Below are positions 1 to 10,291 of a stretch of 64,000 nucleotides of DNA, in pieces. The notes below the pieces were generated by a model. That model was not told where the DNA came from. It did not search any database and saw only the letters and a program-made list of their open reading frames with translations. The translations under genes were made by a program, and so were the position numbers. The number at the start of each line of letters is the position of its first letter. Position 1 is the first letter of the stretch. Origin of the DNA: Vigna angularis (Eukaryota > Streptophyta > Magnoliopsida > Fabales > Fabaceae); contig NC_068978.1 of assembly GCF_016808095.1 (NCBI RefSeq), forward strand, positions 22,932,806-22,996,805, in the 5' to 3' direction.

Positions 1-467
1 ATCGGAGGATTGACAATTTTCTTTGTCAGGTAGGATTTCTGAAATGCACATCAGAACTAGGAGTATATGTAAAAAGTCTGAACAATGTTGGAAAAGCAAG
101 AGATTTTATTGTCTACCTGTATATATGTAGATGATCTTCTCCTGACTGGCAGGAGATTTTAATGTTGGAAATCTTATTGGTGAATTGGAGATTGAAATTA
201 AGGAAAAGGAAAAGCTAATGGTAGATTACAAATCAACAATTGATTTGGCTAGAAATTCAACATGTCATGGAAAGTGGAAAGAGAAAACATATAGAAACTT
301 GATTTCACTTTGCACGAACAAGTGAACATTGAGTAGCCTGAACTTGAGTAAATTTGAAGCTCAACTTGCATATTTGTTTACCAAGGTTCTGAAATGTGTT
401 AGATTCAGTTTTTTTGAGAGATTTGATTGATGTGTTAATGTGAACTTTGTTTTGACTTAAGGAGGGA
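1..467 (+). mobile_element. Decayed Ty1/copia RT-RNase H remnant
   Basis: In a shifted frame near 125-160 the stretch reads YVDDLLLTGR, the catalytic YVDD block of copia reverse transcriptase. Near 355-420 a second piece resembles the end of copia RNase H (AQLAYLFTKVLKCVRF, compare the usual QLADLFTKAL). Stops and frame changes lie between them, so this is a truncated dead copy entering from the left edge. A purine-rich tract (aaggaggga) ends at 467, just before a TG that probably starts the 3' LTR. Confidence 0.7.
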
Positions 468-610
468 TGTAAGAACTTAAGTCAAAAGTCTTGTTCTGTC
501 TGTTATTTCAGTATTTTCAATTTTGATGTACTGTTCCATTAGCTAGCTATATATTTGCCATAACTGCTACTCAGGCATTAATAGTATTTTTAATTTTTTT
601 AGAAAGTAGA
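468..610 (+). repeat. Partial copia 3' LTR
   Basis: It starts TGTAAGAACTTAAGTCA directly after a polypurine tract and resembles the LTR start at 45816 (TGTTAGGACTAAAGTCAG) and 47484. This suggests the same copia family as the small element in the TNL intron. The right end is not clear. Confidence 0.5.
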
Positions 611-1426
611 AGAAATTTTTTACAACCTAATTTATTTATTTTTAGAATGATACAAAATAAATTAATCGGTTTAATCATAATAATAAATTTAAACCCAATA
701 GATTTAAATTTTTCAATTTTATTTGAATTCATATGAATTTTTCAATATCACATTTGCTTAGATATGTACCAAGTCGCTCGGAATAAACATCAACTTAAAA
801 GTAAGAAAAATGAAAGCATGAAGGACGAGAATTATGAGAATTAGCATGTGTGCATGCAAAATTATTGTTTTAAATTAAAGAAAATAGGTTAAGTAATATA
901 TCATGCACTTTGCAAGAGATACTATGTATCCTCAAATACCATATAGTTTAGTTGCTTTAGAATGTATAAATAATAGAAAAATCATCCTAAAAATTATTTT
1001 GCTCTTTGTCTGTGGAGAAAAGAGAGATGAGAAAATCAGAAAGATGAATGAAAGGGGGAAAAGAGAAGTAAAAGAAAGACGAAGAAAGAAAGCGAAATGT
1101 GGAAAATAAGGTAGAAGGAGCCCCTTTCTTTTCTTTCAGTGGCGTGATTTACTTTCACTTTTTTCTCTCAACCAGAATATTTGAAAATCAAAATCATTCC
1201 CATTAAACAAGAAGTAAAGGGACAAAACAATAACACAAGAAAGAGAAATAAATTTCATAATAATAATAAGAATGAGAGATTTATAAATCAAAATGCATGT
1301 GTTTCATTTGTGTTGTAACTTCTAACACATAGTTTACTATATTAGCACAATATTGCATTTCTTCTTTTAGTGAATTGGGTATTGCTAATATCTCTAAAAG
1401 ACTAATAACGTATTATTTTCTTTGTA
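611..1426. other. AT-rich intergenic, no gene seen
   Basis: Low-complexity AT-rich DNA. The ORF at 903-1109 has no family resemblance and a lysine/arginine-rich purine-tract tail, so I do not call it a gene. Confidence 0.6.
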
Positions 1427-2745
1427 GGGTTAAATATGTTTTCAAGTTTAACGCGAAATTAGAATTCGTCTATGTTTGACACTTTGATGCATTTTAGTTT
1501 TCAAACTTTATAAGTGAATTAATGTATTCTTTTTAACCCAATTACGTTAAATTTTCTTAACGTTTCAAATGTGTTTATCAATTGACATTGAAACGTGGAT
1601 GTGTCCACTAGTACAAAAATCGTGTATAACGTCGAATATTTTGGGTTTTTAACGGCGAATTCGCGAACGACGTCATATCAAGAGACGTTAAATTGACGTC
1701 GAATTTAAAAAATTCGACGTTAAATTAACATTGAATTTTCTCAATATACAACGTTAACTTAAAGTCGAATTTTATCAATATTCGACGTTAATCAATTTTT
1801 TTTGTTTTTTTTAATTAATTGTGATCATTTTTTACAACTCTACGCAACCTGAAAAGCAGAAAAACAACATATTTTAGTTTTTGGTATTTTATAAAGCATG
1901 AACTATGAACGTGTAGTGTATAGTATCAACAACAAACAATAATAACCAACAACAAACAAGTTCAATCAAACAACAACAACAAACAAGTTTAACCAAACAA
2001 CAACAACAATAAACAAGTTCAACAAAAAAACCAACAAACAAGTTCAACACATAAGTTCTTCAAAACGAAAACGAAAACTAACCTTTAAAAGGTGGGTTCA
2101 TCGGAATAAAGTTTCGTCACTAGTGAGAGAGAAAGCAGAATGCGCCTATGAAGGACAAGAGCATGAAAATAATCGGTTAAAACAAACAAAAATCATACAT
2201 AAAGTAGTTAATTAACATGCATTTGTATCAAATGAAAGAAAGATTACATGTGATGCTCGTAAAACTTTGTTGAGAAAAGTTTGAGAAGAGAAGAAGGTAT
2301 CACGCGCTAAGATAAAATGAATGAATTTTCAATCTCCCGCTCAAATTTTTATTGAATTCACTAACCTTTTGACGTCGAATTTAAAGGGCATTCGACGTTT
2401 TATATCCTTTTACGTCAAATTACAATTCTAAACGACGTTTAATAATTGCATTTATATACAAAAATGACACCGCTCATTTTTAACGTTGGCTATTTAGTGG
2501 TTAGACGTTGAACGCGTAACGTTATACGCTATTTTTGTACTAGTGGTCAAACGATGTAAATAACACAAATACTAACATGAAATGTCTTTGAAATGTCAAG
2601 AAAATTTAATGTAGTTAGATTAAAAGGACTATATGCATTTATCCAATCATTTTTAAAGTTTGGGGACCAAAAATGTATCAAAGTTTTAGACAGTGATAAA
2701 TTTCAATTTCACATTAAAGTTTAGGAACTAAAAACATATTTAATC
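1427..2745. mobile_element. Fold-back MITE split by a CACTA insertion
   Basis: The left arm 1427-1605 (GGGTTAAATATGTTTTCAAG...) is an imperfect reverse complement of 2546-2745 (ending ...CATATTTAATC) over most of its length. The arms share blocks such as ACTTTGATGCATTTT / AAAATGTATCAAAGT and TTAAATTTTCTT / AAGAAAATTTAA. This is the structure of a long-TIR, Mutator-like MITE. The arms are separated by an independent CACTA element at 1606-2545. I could not find a convincing target duplication at the outer ends. Confidence 0.65.
1606..2545. mobile_element. Non-autonomous CACTA (En/Spm) element, 940 bp
   Basis: It starts CACTAGTACAAAAATCG and ends ATTTTTGTACTAGTG, near-perfect terminal inverted repeats with the diagnostic CACTA end. 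It is flanked by the 3-bp target duplication GTC (1603-1605 and 2546-2548). The interior has many short AACGTCGAAT/ATTCGACGTTA subterminal repeats in both orientations and no transposase ORF. It belongs to the same family as the element at 30511-31880, whose interior matches this one in reverse complement. Confidence 0.9.
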
Positions 2746-2779
2746 TTTTTTTTTTACATAAACAAACTTGAGACTGAAA

Positions 2780-3300
2780 TCAATGTGAGTAAGAACAAGG
2801 TTATTGGTAAGCTCTAATTAGCGAGGTATTCTTGTCAAAGTTTTCACCTTTAATAAAAGTTTATTCTCAATTATTGGCAATTTCATTCAATCACATGAAA
2901 ACTTTAATCAAAGTAAATTTTCAATTAAAATTAAAAACCCTTGAACTCATATGATTGATATGTTATGTAGATTTAACATTATGATAACTTGCTATAATGT
3001 AAAAATCATTACTTTTACTTGATTAAGAAGCAAAAGACATAGATAAAAATAAATCACAACAAGAATCAAAAGAACAAATAAATTTATTCATCTAACTTCA
3101 AAATCCAGTTAAGAAATTGCAACAGAATCAACCCAAAGGCTTAACACTCCATGGAATATGGAAATAACATAAAAATATAAGAAGAGATGGTGGAGAGCAT
3201 GAGAGAAGAGAGAGGATGAAATCAGAACCTGCAAAGGGTTCCTAAGCTCCCTTAATTAGTTTTCCTAAGTCTCTTTATATAGAAATTGTACTGAACTTTG
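2780..3300. repeat. Dispersed repeat shared with 28570-29190
   Basis: Phrases such as ttgaactcatatgattgata, 'atgtagatttaa' and 'agtctctttata', and a run of 'caatcaaagta...ttctcaatt' units, recur in the same order near 28570-29190. Both copies look like parts of one unidentified repeat, possibly LTR sequence. No coding potential is seen. Confidence 0.45.
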
Positions 3301-5929
3301 TTTCAGGCTTTTTTGTTGTTGTAATATTCTTTATGATAATTTAATCACCTCTAATTATCTTCTAAATAATCTAATATCTTCAAGATATATTTGATTGTTA
3401 TGGAGATCTAAAAATATTTGAGAAGATATTTGCTAGATTAAATTTTTTTGGCAAATATTATCTTTTGATATTTATTGATATAGTTAAATAAGGTAATTAT
3501 TTAACAATATCAATTAAATTATCTTAAGATATATTTTTCCCATATTCTCTTTTATCATAAATATTTTATCAATTACCAAAGCACTTTTTGTAGAAAAAAT
3601 AGAGAAAACCGCAAGGTCCAAATTTTGTTATTCGTTGCTCTTCCTGACTTAGCCAATTTTCTTCCATTTTTCATACTTTTCTTGCCTTCTTCATGCAATG
3701 TTTGTCTTGACTTCTTGTGGTCTTGATTATTTTCTATTCTTAGACTTATCTTTAAGGTTTCATGAAATTGTAACCAATTTATTTTCACACCTCAATAAGT
3801 TCAACTTAGTTGTAGTTGCACTAACACACCTCAAAATATCCAAAGAATATTTATGCAACTAAAAAGTTATTTTTATCATGTTTTTATATATCTTATGCTC
3901 AATAAACCTAATTATAACAAATCATAATTAAAATATTCTTTTAAAGTACAAAAACCAATTAAGAATCCAATATTAAAGGCTAAATGAGGGCATAAATATG
4001 CACTCATCAAGCTCCCCCACCTGGTGCCTTGCCTAAGGATGAAAAGTACACTCCTCATCATGCTCGCCTTCGTCGAAAATAATGCGTTGGCAATGGTTGT
4101 ACATTTTCCTTTATAGAGAGAGCTTTGCCCGTTCAATCTTTCACTGATCATATCCATTACCATTCAGACGGTTTTTAGGACACTATGGCCATCACATTCT
4201 TAGAGGCAAGAAATGTCACCGAGGAGAAGTATGCCACAAACCATTCAACCGAGAAGATTGGGAAGAGTCTCATTTTCAAGGTTCTTTTTTTTGTCCTTTA
4301 CATATGCACATTTTTCCCTTTAATTTGTTATTATCTGATTCAAATTTGAATTATAGAGGAAGAAATAATCAAGAAAGAGATAAAAGGTGATACTCGAAAC
4401 ACATATTATGCTGGTTCAAATTATAATCAACATAGTAAGTAAAATATATCAATTAAACACTCTTATTATGGCATAGAAAAGAGTCACCTTATTATAAAAA
4501 TGTCACCACACCACTTATTATGATGGATAAAGTACAACCGACATAATAAGCCAACATAAAATCCAATATTCCCCTTAGTGTAAGTTTAAAAATTCATCCT
4601 TACAAAACTCATAATATTTGTTAGTAGTTTTATAGTGGATAATATATGATAAGTCGAACAAACCTCTATAGGATAGACTTTTATATCATATTAGAAAGTG
4701 AATTTAAGTTTAATTCATCTTCATAAAATTGATTTGTAAGTTGAAGATTAGTCTAACTTTTATATGTTTATTTAGACTTATCTATAGTCAAAACTCTCCA
4801 TAAAAATATTTAATAACATTTTTCCTTCCTATATTTTTAAATGATCTTTTTCATTAGATAATAGTCAACTACATTTAGAAGATGATGAGTTGACAAATAT
4901 TAACATAACTATTCACTTTTTTTTAAAGCATTTATTATCGATCTCACAAACAAAAATAAGAAGAATGATGTTAAGATGATCTTATAGAAAAATTACAAAT
5001 CTCGTTAGATAAATTTTAACTATAATTCTAATATGAAGTGAACTTAAGTCTAACTCTGACAAAACTAACTTTAAAATGAAGTTTGTATTCATTTTGTATA
5101 CTCTAATCTAGTCTTATTTCTAGTGAATATGATACTTTTAATATATGGTCGTTTTAAAAAATATAAAAATCCATTAAATAAAGGATAAATAATTAATTTA
5201 TACAGAGACACCAACAATATTATTAAACTCCATTCGAACTTTGGTGATGAGAAATTAAAAAAAAAAAGGTTATTTTGGTTAGGCCTTTCGATAAGATTGC
5301 GATGTATAAGCACTACGCTGGTCCTAATGTCCTATGATATAGTCCTCGTGCATGCCTACGATAGTCTGGTCATATATACTGTTTTTATGATTATTTGTGT
5401 GCTCGTGCACTTGGTGACCAGACACAAATATGGTCCCAAAAAAGAAAGACAACTCAGATCTTCAATTGGATCGTCCTGTTCTAAATTCGAAATCAGAATC
5501 AAAATTATATTATATTCGAATAAATAAAATGGTGCTGTAGCAGTGAGTTGGAGGGAGGACAAATTAAAGGAAACAACACAAAACATTCTTCAGGTTTTTT
5601 CTTTTGATCATTCATACATTGAATTTCATTGCATAGTACATTAGTACATTTTGCTCTATAGATTCTCCAACTGGTCCATGCTCTCACAAGGGGACCTCAT
5701 GTTTACATTTTCTTTTTCACCTTGCTAGAAAAATAAAATCTATTTTTTTTAATATTTTATCACAAAAAAGATTTTGAAGTTTGTGACACAAATTTATTTT
5801 ATTTTGTCAAGCATTGTATGGTGATCATGCAATTATATGAGAGTTTTTATTAAAGGAGAATACAATGAATCAAAATAAATCTTGAAAACTTGAAGTGAAC
5901 CATCAATGCGAAAGATAATTTAAAGAAAG
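3301..5929. other. Intergenic, AT-rich; one exon-like scrap
   Basis: No gene is recognised. At 4185-4280 an open stretch of 32 codons starts with ATG (MAITFLEARNVTEEK...), follows a pyrimidine/TTTTTAG sequence and ends AAG|GTTC, so it looks like an exon. I do not recognise it and see no partner exon. The stretches near 4560-4800 and 4980-5100 are degenerate copies of a legume repeat with 'aagtgaatttaagtt'-like units. Confidence 0.4.
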
Positions 5930-6142
5930 ATTAAATATGTTTTTTATATATAAATTATTATGAAAAATATTGTGTTTTTAAATTAAATTAATATATATTT
6001 TGTTTTTATATTTTATAAAAGATATTTAGAAAAAATATTTTAAATATTTTTAGAAATTGTAAAAATAAAATATTTTATAATTTAATTTAAAAATAAAGTA
6101 TTATTTTTATAATAATTTAGAGATAAAGCATATTTAGTTCTT
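5930..6142. repeat. Small AT-rich fold-back MITE
   Basis: The left arm GATTAAATATGTTTTTTATA... matches the reverse complement of the right arm (...AAAGCATATTTAGTTC) for about 80 bp with scattered mismatches, so the unit can form a long hairpin. No clean target duplication is visible. Confidence 0.55.
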
Positions 6143-8082
6143 TAGAAATTTATATGATAAACAATCTCCTTTTAAATAATATATTAATTAATTAGTTTAC
6201 CCTAAAATAGCATTTATATAAAAATTCAAATTTATGTATTTCTTTTAATAGGAATATATGTTTGAGAAATTAAAAGCTACTATTATGGTTGAGAGAATGG
6301 CATAGGATGATGTTTGAATGGTAGGTAGAATTGAATGAAATTCATTATAAAAAATTGAAAAAAAGAAAACACAAAAAAACAAAAATGATATAACAAAAGG
6401 CACAATCCCCAATCCCCATCACCTTTAGTAAAAACAACAACCTCTCATTGTTTATTTTCTGTAAATAGTGACAACTTCTGACCCCATAGAACTCCACACT
6501 CCACACCTAAAGTTAAAGCATCAACCTTTATTTTTATTTTTTATTTTTTAAAAAAAGTTAAAGTAGCAAACCAAACAAAATGGAAAGGAACCAGGTCAGA
6601 GAAAATATTAATAATATTCATAGTAACTGATAACGAGATCTTAATATAAATATTCTCAGTTACATGAGTTGCTTTATAGATTAGAAAAATATAATTTATG
6701 ATTAAATAATTTCGACATAATCTTAAAGACTTTTAATTCGCTTATAATTTTGTATGCTTTTTTATTTTAGTATTTTATGTGATAAAAAATCTGATTTTAA
6801 TTTTTTTTACGTATAAAAAGCTAGTTGGAACAATAACAATTATAATATTATGAATGCAAATAGTCTTTTTATGTAATAAGTTTGAAAAATAAGAAACTTG
6901 AACAATTATTAGGAAATGAAAGACAGTGCTGAGAGACTTATTAAGAACAGTAATTTTAGGTTTCCATGCATTTCTTTAGGCCTTTAAAGTCACTATCAAC
7001 TTTCGAGAAAATAAGTCTGCAAACAAATATTAAAATATCTATTATATTTGGTAAAATTAATTGTTTGTTGTTGATATTTTATCAGAGTGATTGGCAAGGA
7101 AAACCCTTGTTTAATTGAAAAATATATATTTATGCGCTAAGTTTCATGGTTCGAAATGAATAATTTTATTATGTATTTAATTGACATAGAAATAAAATGT
7201 AATAATAATTGTTTTTATAATTTATACATTAAATATCATATAATTCAACATAATTATTGAATATTATTGTAAGATAACAATATAAAAGTTTATTACAAAT
7301 TATTTTCTCTTACGAATATGTTAAGAATGGATTTTATGGTAATTATCATAAAATTAATAAATACATTCAAAAAATTATGAAATTTAAATACATTATTTTA
7401 ATTAATTCTTTAACCAAATTTAGACTTTTGTCTCATTAATTTATACAATCAATAATTCCATTAAATATTCACAGAAAAACTATAATGGTATTTTTTTAAA
7501 AAATAACATAAATATCACCACCTGCATCTCTGTCATTACAATTTTGAACGGATGCTTTACACTATCTTTTCTATACATTAAATTGACTTTTGAGGTCATC
7601 TATGTTACTTTAATACATATAGTATTTTCTTAATAAATAGATTCTTAAACCCTAATTATTTTTAATTAACAATTAGTATTCCACGTTCCCCTTTATAATA
7701 CATACTTATTACACTTCAATGCAAGGAGAAACTCCAAATTCTTGGTAACCGACCCTACATCTTCCTTTACCTTTCATTATGTCCATTAATCCAAATACTT
7801 CAACCCACATTCGATCTATAAAAAAAAGTAAATATTAAAATTGGTTCTACAAATTAAGATTATTATATAAACCAACGATTACAAATTGTATCTCTTTATA
7901 TATAATTTTATTTGTACTATATATATAATATCAAATATTAATCATACGAACTTTTCAAAAATTTGTCATATAAAATTTGAAATTTTTAACACATTAATAT
8001 TCTAGGGATGAATTTGAGTAATTACCTATATTAAAAAACCCCATATCATTATTATTATTTTATTTTACATTCCTCCACATAG
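6143..8082. other. AT-rich upstream region of the OCTOPUS-like gene
   Basis: No ORF or repeat family is recognised. The AT content is very high. Confidence 0.5.
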
Positions 8083-8332
8083 TATAAACCTTAAATTTTT
8101 TGTCACGCCACACCACTTTTGTTTTCTCGCTGTCCCTGGGAACCAAACAGTGCCACCAACCTTCACAACCTCTCACTATCATCACATCACTCTCTCACTC
8201 TCTCTCCTCCTTTCTCTGTCATCACTCCACAGACAAATCACACTCAATACTCACTCTTCTTCTTCACGTTCTCTTTCACTTCATTCTTCATAACATGACC
8301 AAAGCTCAAATATCTTTTCCTCATTTTCGGTT
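8083..8332 (+). promoter_or_regulatory. TATA box and CT-rich leader of the OCTOPUS-like gene
   Basis: TATAAA lies at 8083-8088, about 245 nt before the ATG. A CT-rich tract follows at about 8188-8224 (ctctctcactctctctcctc), a common feature of plant 5' leaders. The transcription start is inferred, not seen. Confidence 0.5.
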
Positions 8333-10291
8333 ATGAATCCCCCCCAACCGCCGCAGGCCCACCGTCCCTCCACCTCCTGCCCCCGCCACCCCGACGAAGC
8401 CTTCACCGGCTTCTGTCCCTCATGCCTCTGCGAACGCCTCGCCCTTCTCGACCCCAACAACAACAACAGCCCCGCCACTGCCCGCAAACCACCATCCACC
8501 GCCGCCGCCGCCCTTAAAGCCCTCTTCCGCCCACCCGCCCTCCCGGAGCTACGCCGCACAAAGTCCTTTTCCGCCTCCAAAAACGAACCTTTCTCTACCT
8601 CCTTCGAACCCCAGCGCAAATCCTGCGACGTCCGCGTCCGCAGCACCCTCTCCAACCTTTTCCACCAGGACCTCAAGCCCCAAAACGACAAACCCCCAGA
8701 ACTAAACGACATTCGCCCACGTGTTCTCGACCAGCCCGTTGATAAACAAGAGGCCCAAGAAGAAGAAGACGAGAAAGACGAGATCAGGGTTGTGGAGGAG
8801 CCCAAGGTCAATGTGAACGAAATAGTTGAAGTCATTGAAGAACTTGAAGTTGAAGAGATAGACACAGAGAAAGAGAAAGAAAAAGATAAGGAAGAAGAGC
8901 TTGTTGCTATCGTTGAAGAAGAGGAGGAGCTGAAGACAATGAAGGACCACATCGACCTTGACTCATCACAAGCGAAGCAGCAAAAAGCGCGTGACTTCAA
9001 GGACCTCGCGGGAAGCTTCTTCTCGGCGGCTTCGGTTTTCAGCAAGAAATTGCAGAAGTGGCGGCAGAAGCAGAAAGCCAAGAAGCGGAGGAACGGTGCT
9101 CTTCCGGTGGAGAAGCCGATCGGGCGGCAGTTCCGGGACACGCAGTCGGAGATCGCTGACTACGGCTTCGGGCGGCGGTCTTGCGACACCGATCCAAGGT
9201 TCTCGCTGGACGCAGGGCGGTTCTCCCTAGACGCGGGGCAGTTCTCGCTTGACGCCGGGAGGATGTCGTTCGACGACCCTCGGTACTCGCTGGAGGAGCC
9301 ACGGGCGTCGTGGGACGGTTATTTGCTCGGACGGAGCAATTTTCCGAGGATGCCGACGATGCTGTCGGTGGTGGAAGACGCGCCGGTGCAGCATGTGATG
9401 AGGACTGATACGCAGATTCCTGTGGAGGAGGAGCCGGTGAATGACGATGAGGGCGTTCCTGGTTGGAATGCACAGACTAAAGAGTACTACTCTGATTCGA
9501 GTTCTAGGAGGAGGAAGAGTCTTGATAGGTCTAATTCGGTTAGGAAGAGTGTTAGTTTGGAGGTGGATGAGTTGACCAACAATGGAAGCGGTGGTGCGAA
9601 TGGGAATGGGAATGGGAATTTGAATGTGAATGTGAATGTGAATGCTAAGGTGGCTCCTTCTGGAGTGGATTATGTGCAAGGTGTGAGAGTGGGGTTTAAT
9701 GAAAGGGAATTCGGGTCGAATTCAATGCGGGAAGATTGCTATTCTGAGAAGATGTTTGATGTGGGGGTGATTGGGAATGGAGACGGGAATGGGAATGGGA
9801 AGGGGGGAAAGAAGGGGCGGCGATGGCGGTGGAGCATATGGGGGTTTATTCACCGGCGTGGCGGGAACAAGGATGAGGATGAGGATAGGTATAGCAGGGT
9901 GAATGGGGTGGAGAGGTCTTATTCGGAGACTTGGGGGGGTGATGGTAGAGGTGGTGGAGGTGGTGGTGGTGGTGGTGGTGGTTTTAATGGGAGGATGTTG
10001 AGGAGCAATAGTAGTGTGAGTTGGAGGAATGCTCAGGGGGTTGGAAATGGTGGTGGGGGGTTTGGAGGTTTCAGGAGGAATGGTGTGCAGGGTAATGGGA
10101 ATGGGAAGAAGGGGAAGGAGGAGTTTGTGTTGGAAAGGAATAGGAGTGCAAGGTATTCACCCAACAACATTGACAATGGTCTCTTGAGGTTTTACTTGAC
10201 CCCCATGAGGGGAAGTAGAAGAAATGGCTCTGTGAAAAGTCGGTCAAATCAAGCGCATTCTATTGCAAGAAGTGTGCTTGGATTGTATTGA
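8333..10291 (+). CDS. OPS: OCTOPUS-like protein (DUF740/UPF0503), 652 aa
   Basis: A single uninterrupted exon encodes a protein of the OCTOPUS family. In Arabidopsis, OCTOPUS is a polar plasma-membrane-associated protein that promotes protophloem differentiation and affects brassinosteroid signalling. The N-terminus carries the family signature with spaced Cys/His: C16-x2-H19, then FTGFC28-x2-C31-LC33ER. An acidic Glu-rich segment follows (about residues 140-202), then the conserved helix FKDLAGSFFSAASVFSKKLQ, four SLDAG/SFDDP/SLEEP-type repeats (about 287-325) ending in SWDGYLLGR, a WGFIHRRG block, Asn/Gly and poly-Gly tracts, and a basic Ser-rich C-terminus ending SIARSVLGLY. The length is close to Arabidopsis OPS. 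The start is the first ATG after a CT-rich leader and fits the family N-terminus. I cannot tell OPS itself from an OPS-LIKE paralogue. Confidence 0.9.
   Translation: MNPPQPPQAHRPSTSCPRHPDEAFTGFCPSCLCERLALLDPNNNNSPATARKPPSTAAAALKALFRPPALPELRRTKSFSASKNEPFSTSFEPQRKSCDVRVRSTLSNLFHQDLKPQNDKPPELNDIRPRVLDQPVDKQEAQEEEDEKDEIRVVEEPKVNVNEIVEVIEELEVEEIDTEKEKEKDKEEELVAIVEEEEELKTMKDHIDLDSSQAKQQKARDFKDLAGSFFSAASVFSKKLQKWRQKQKAKKRRNGALPVEKPIGRQFRDTQSEIADYGFGRRSCDTDPRFSLDAGRFSLDAGQFSLDAGRMSFDDPRYSLEEPRASWDGYLLGRSNFPRMPTMLSVVEDAPVQHVMRTDTQIPVEEEPVNDDEGVPGWNAQTKEYYSDSSSRRRKSLDRSNSVRKSVSLEVDELTNNGSGGANGNGNGNLNVNVNVNAKVAPSGVDYVQGVRVGFNEREFGSNSMREDCYSEKMFDVGVIGNGDGNGNGKGGKKGRRWRWSIWGFIHRRGGNKDEDEDRYSRVNGVERSYSETWGGDGRGGGGGGGGGGGFNGRMLRSNSSVSWRNAQGVGNGGGGFGGFRRNGVQGNGNGKKGKEEFVLERNRSARYSPNNIDNGLLRFYLTPMRGSRRNGSVKSRSNQAHSIARSVLGLY
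9600..9645 (+). repeat. Hexanucleotide repeat inside the OCTOPUS-like CDS
   Basis: Runs of GGGAAT and then GTGAAT encode alternating Gly-Asn and Val-Asn. A second GGGAAT tract lies near 9774-9800 and a GGT tract at about 9947-9983 encodes 11 or more consecutive Gly. All keep the frame and are likely to be length-polymorphic. Confidence 0.75.

Noticed and set aside
5297..5687. Overlapping ORFs of 60-76 codons on both strands
   Set aside because: No domain, no codon bias, mutual overlap.
8281..9141. 286-aa ORF antisense to the OCTOPUS-like gene
   Set aside because: Shadow of a GC-rich coding exon; Ser-rich translation without domain features, and the sense strand matches a known family.
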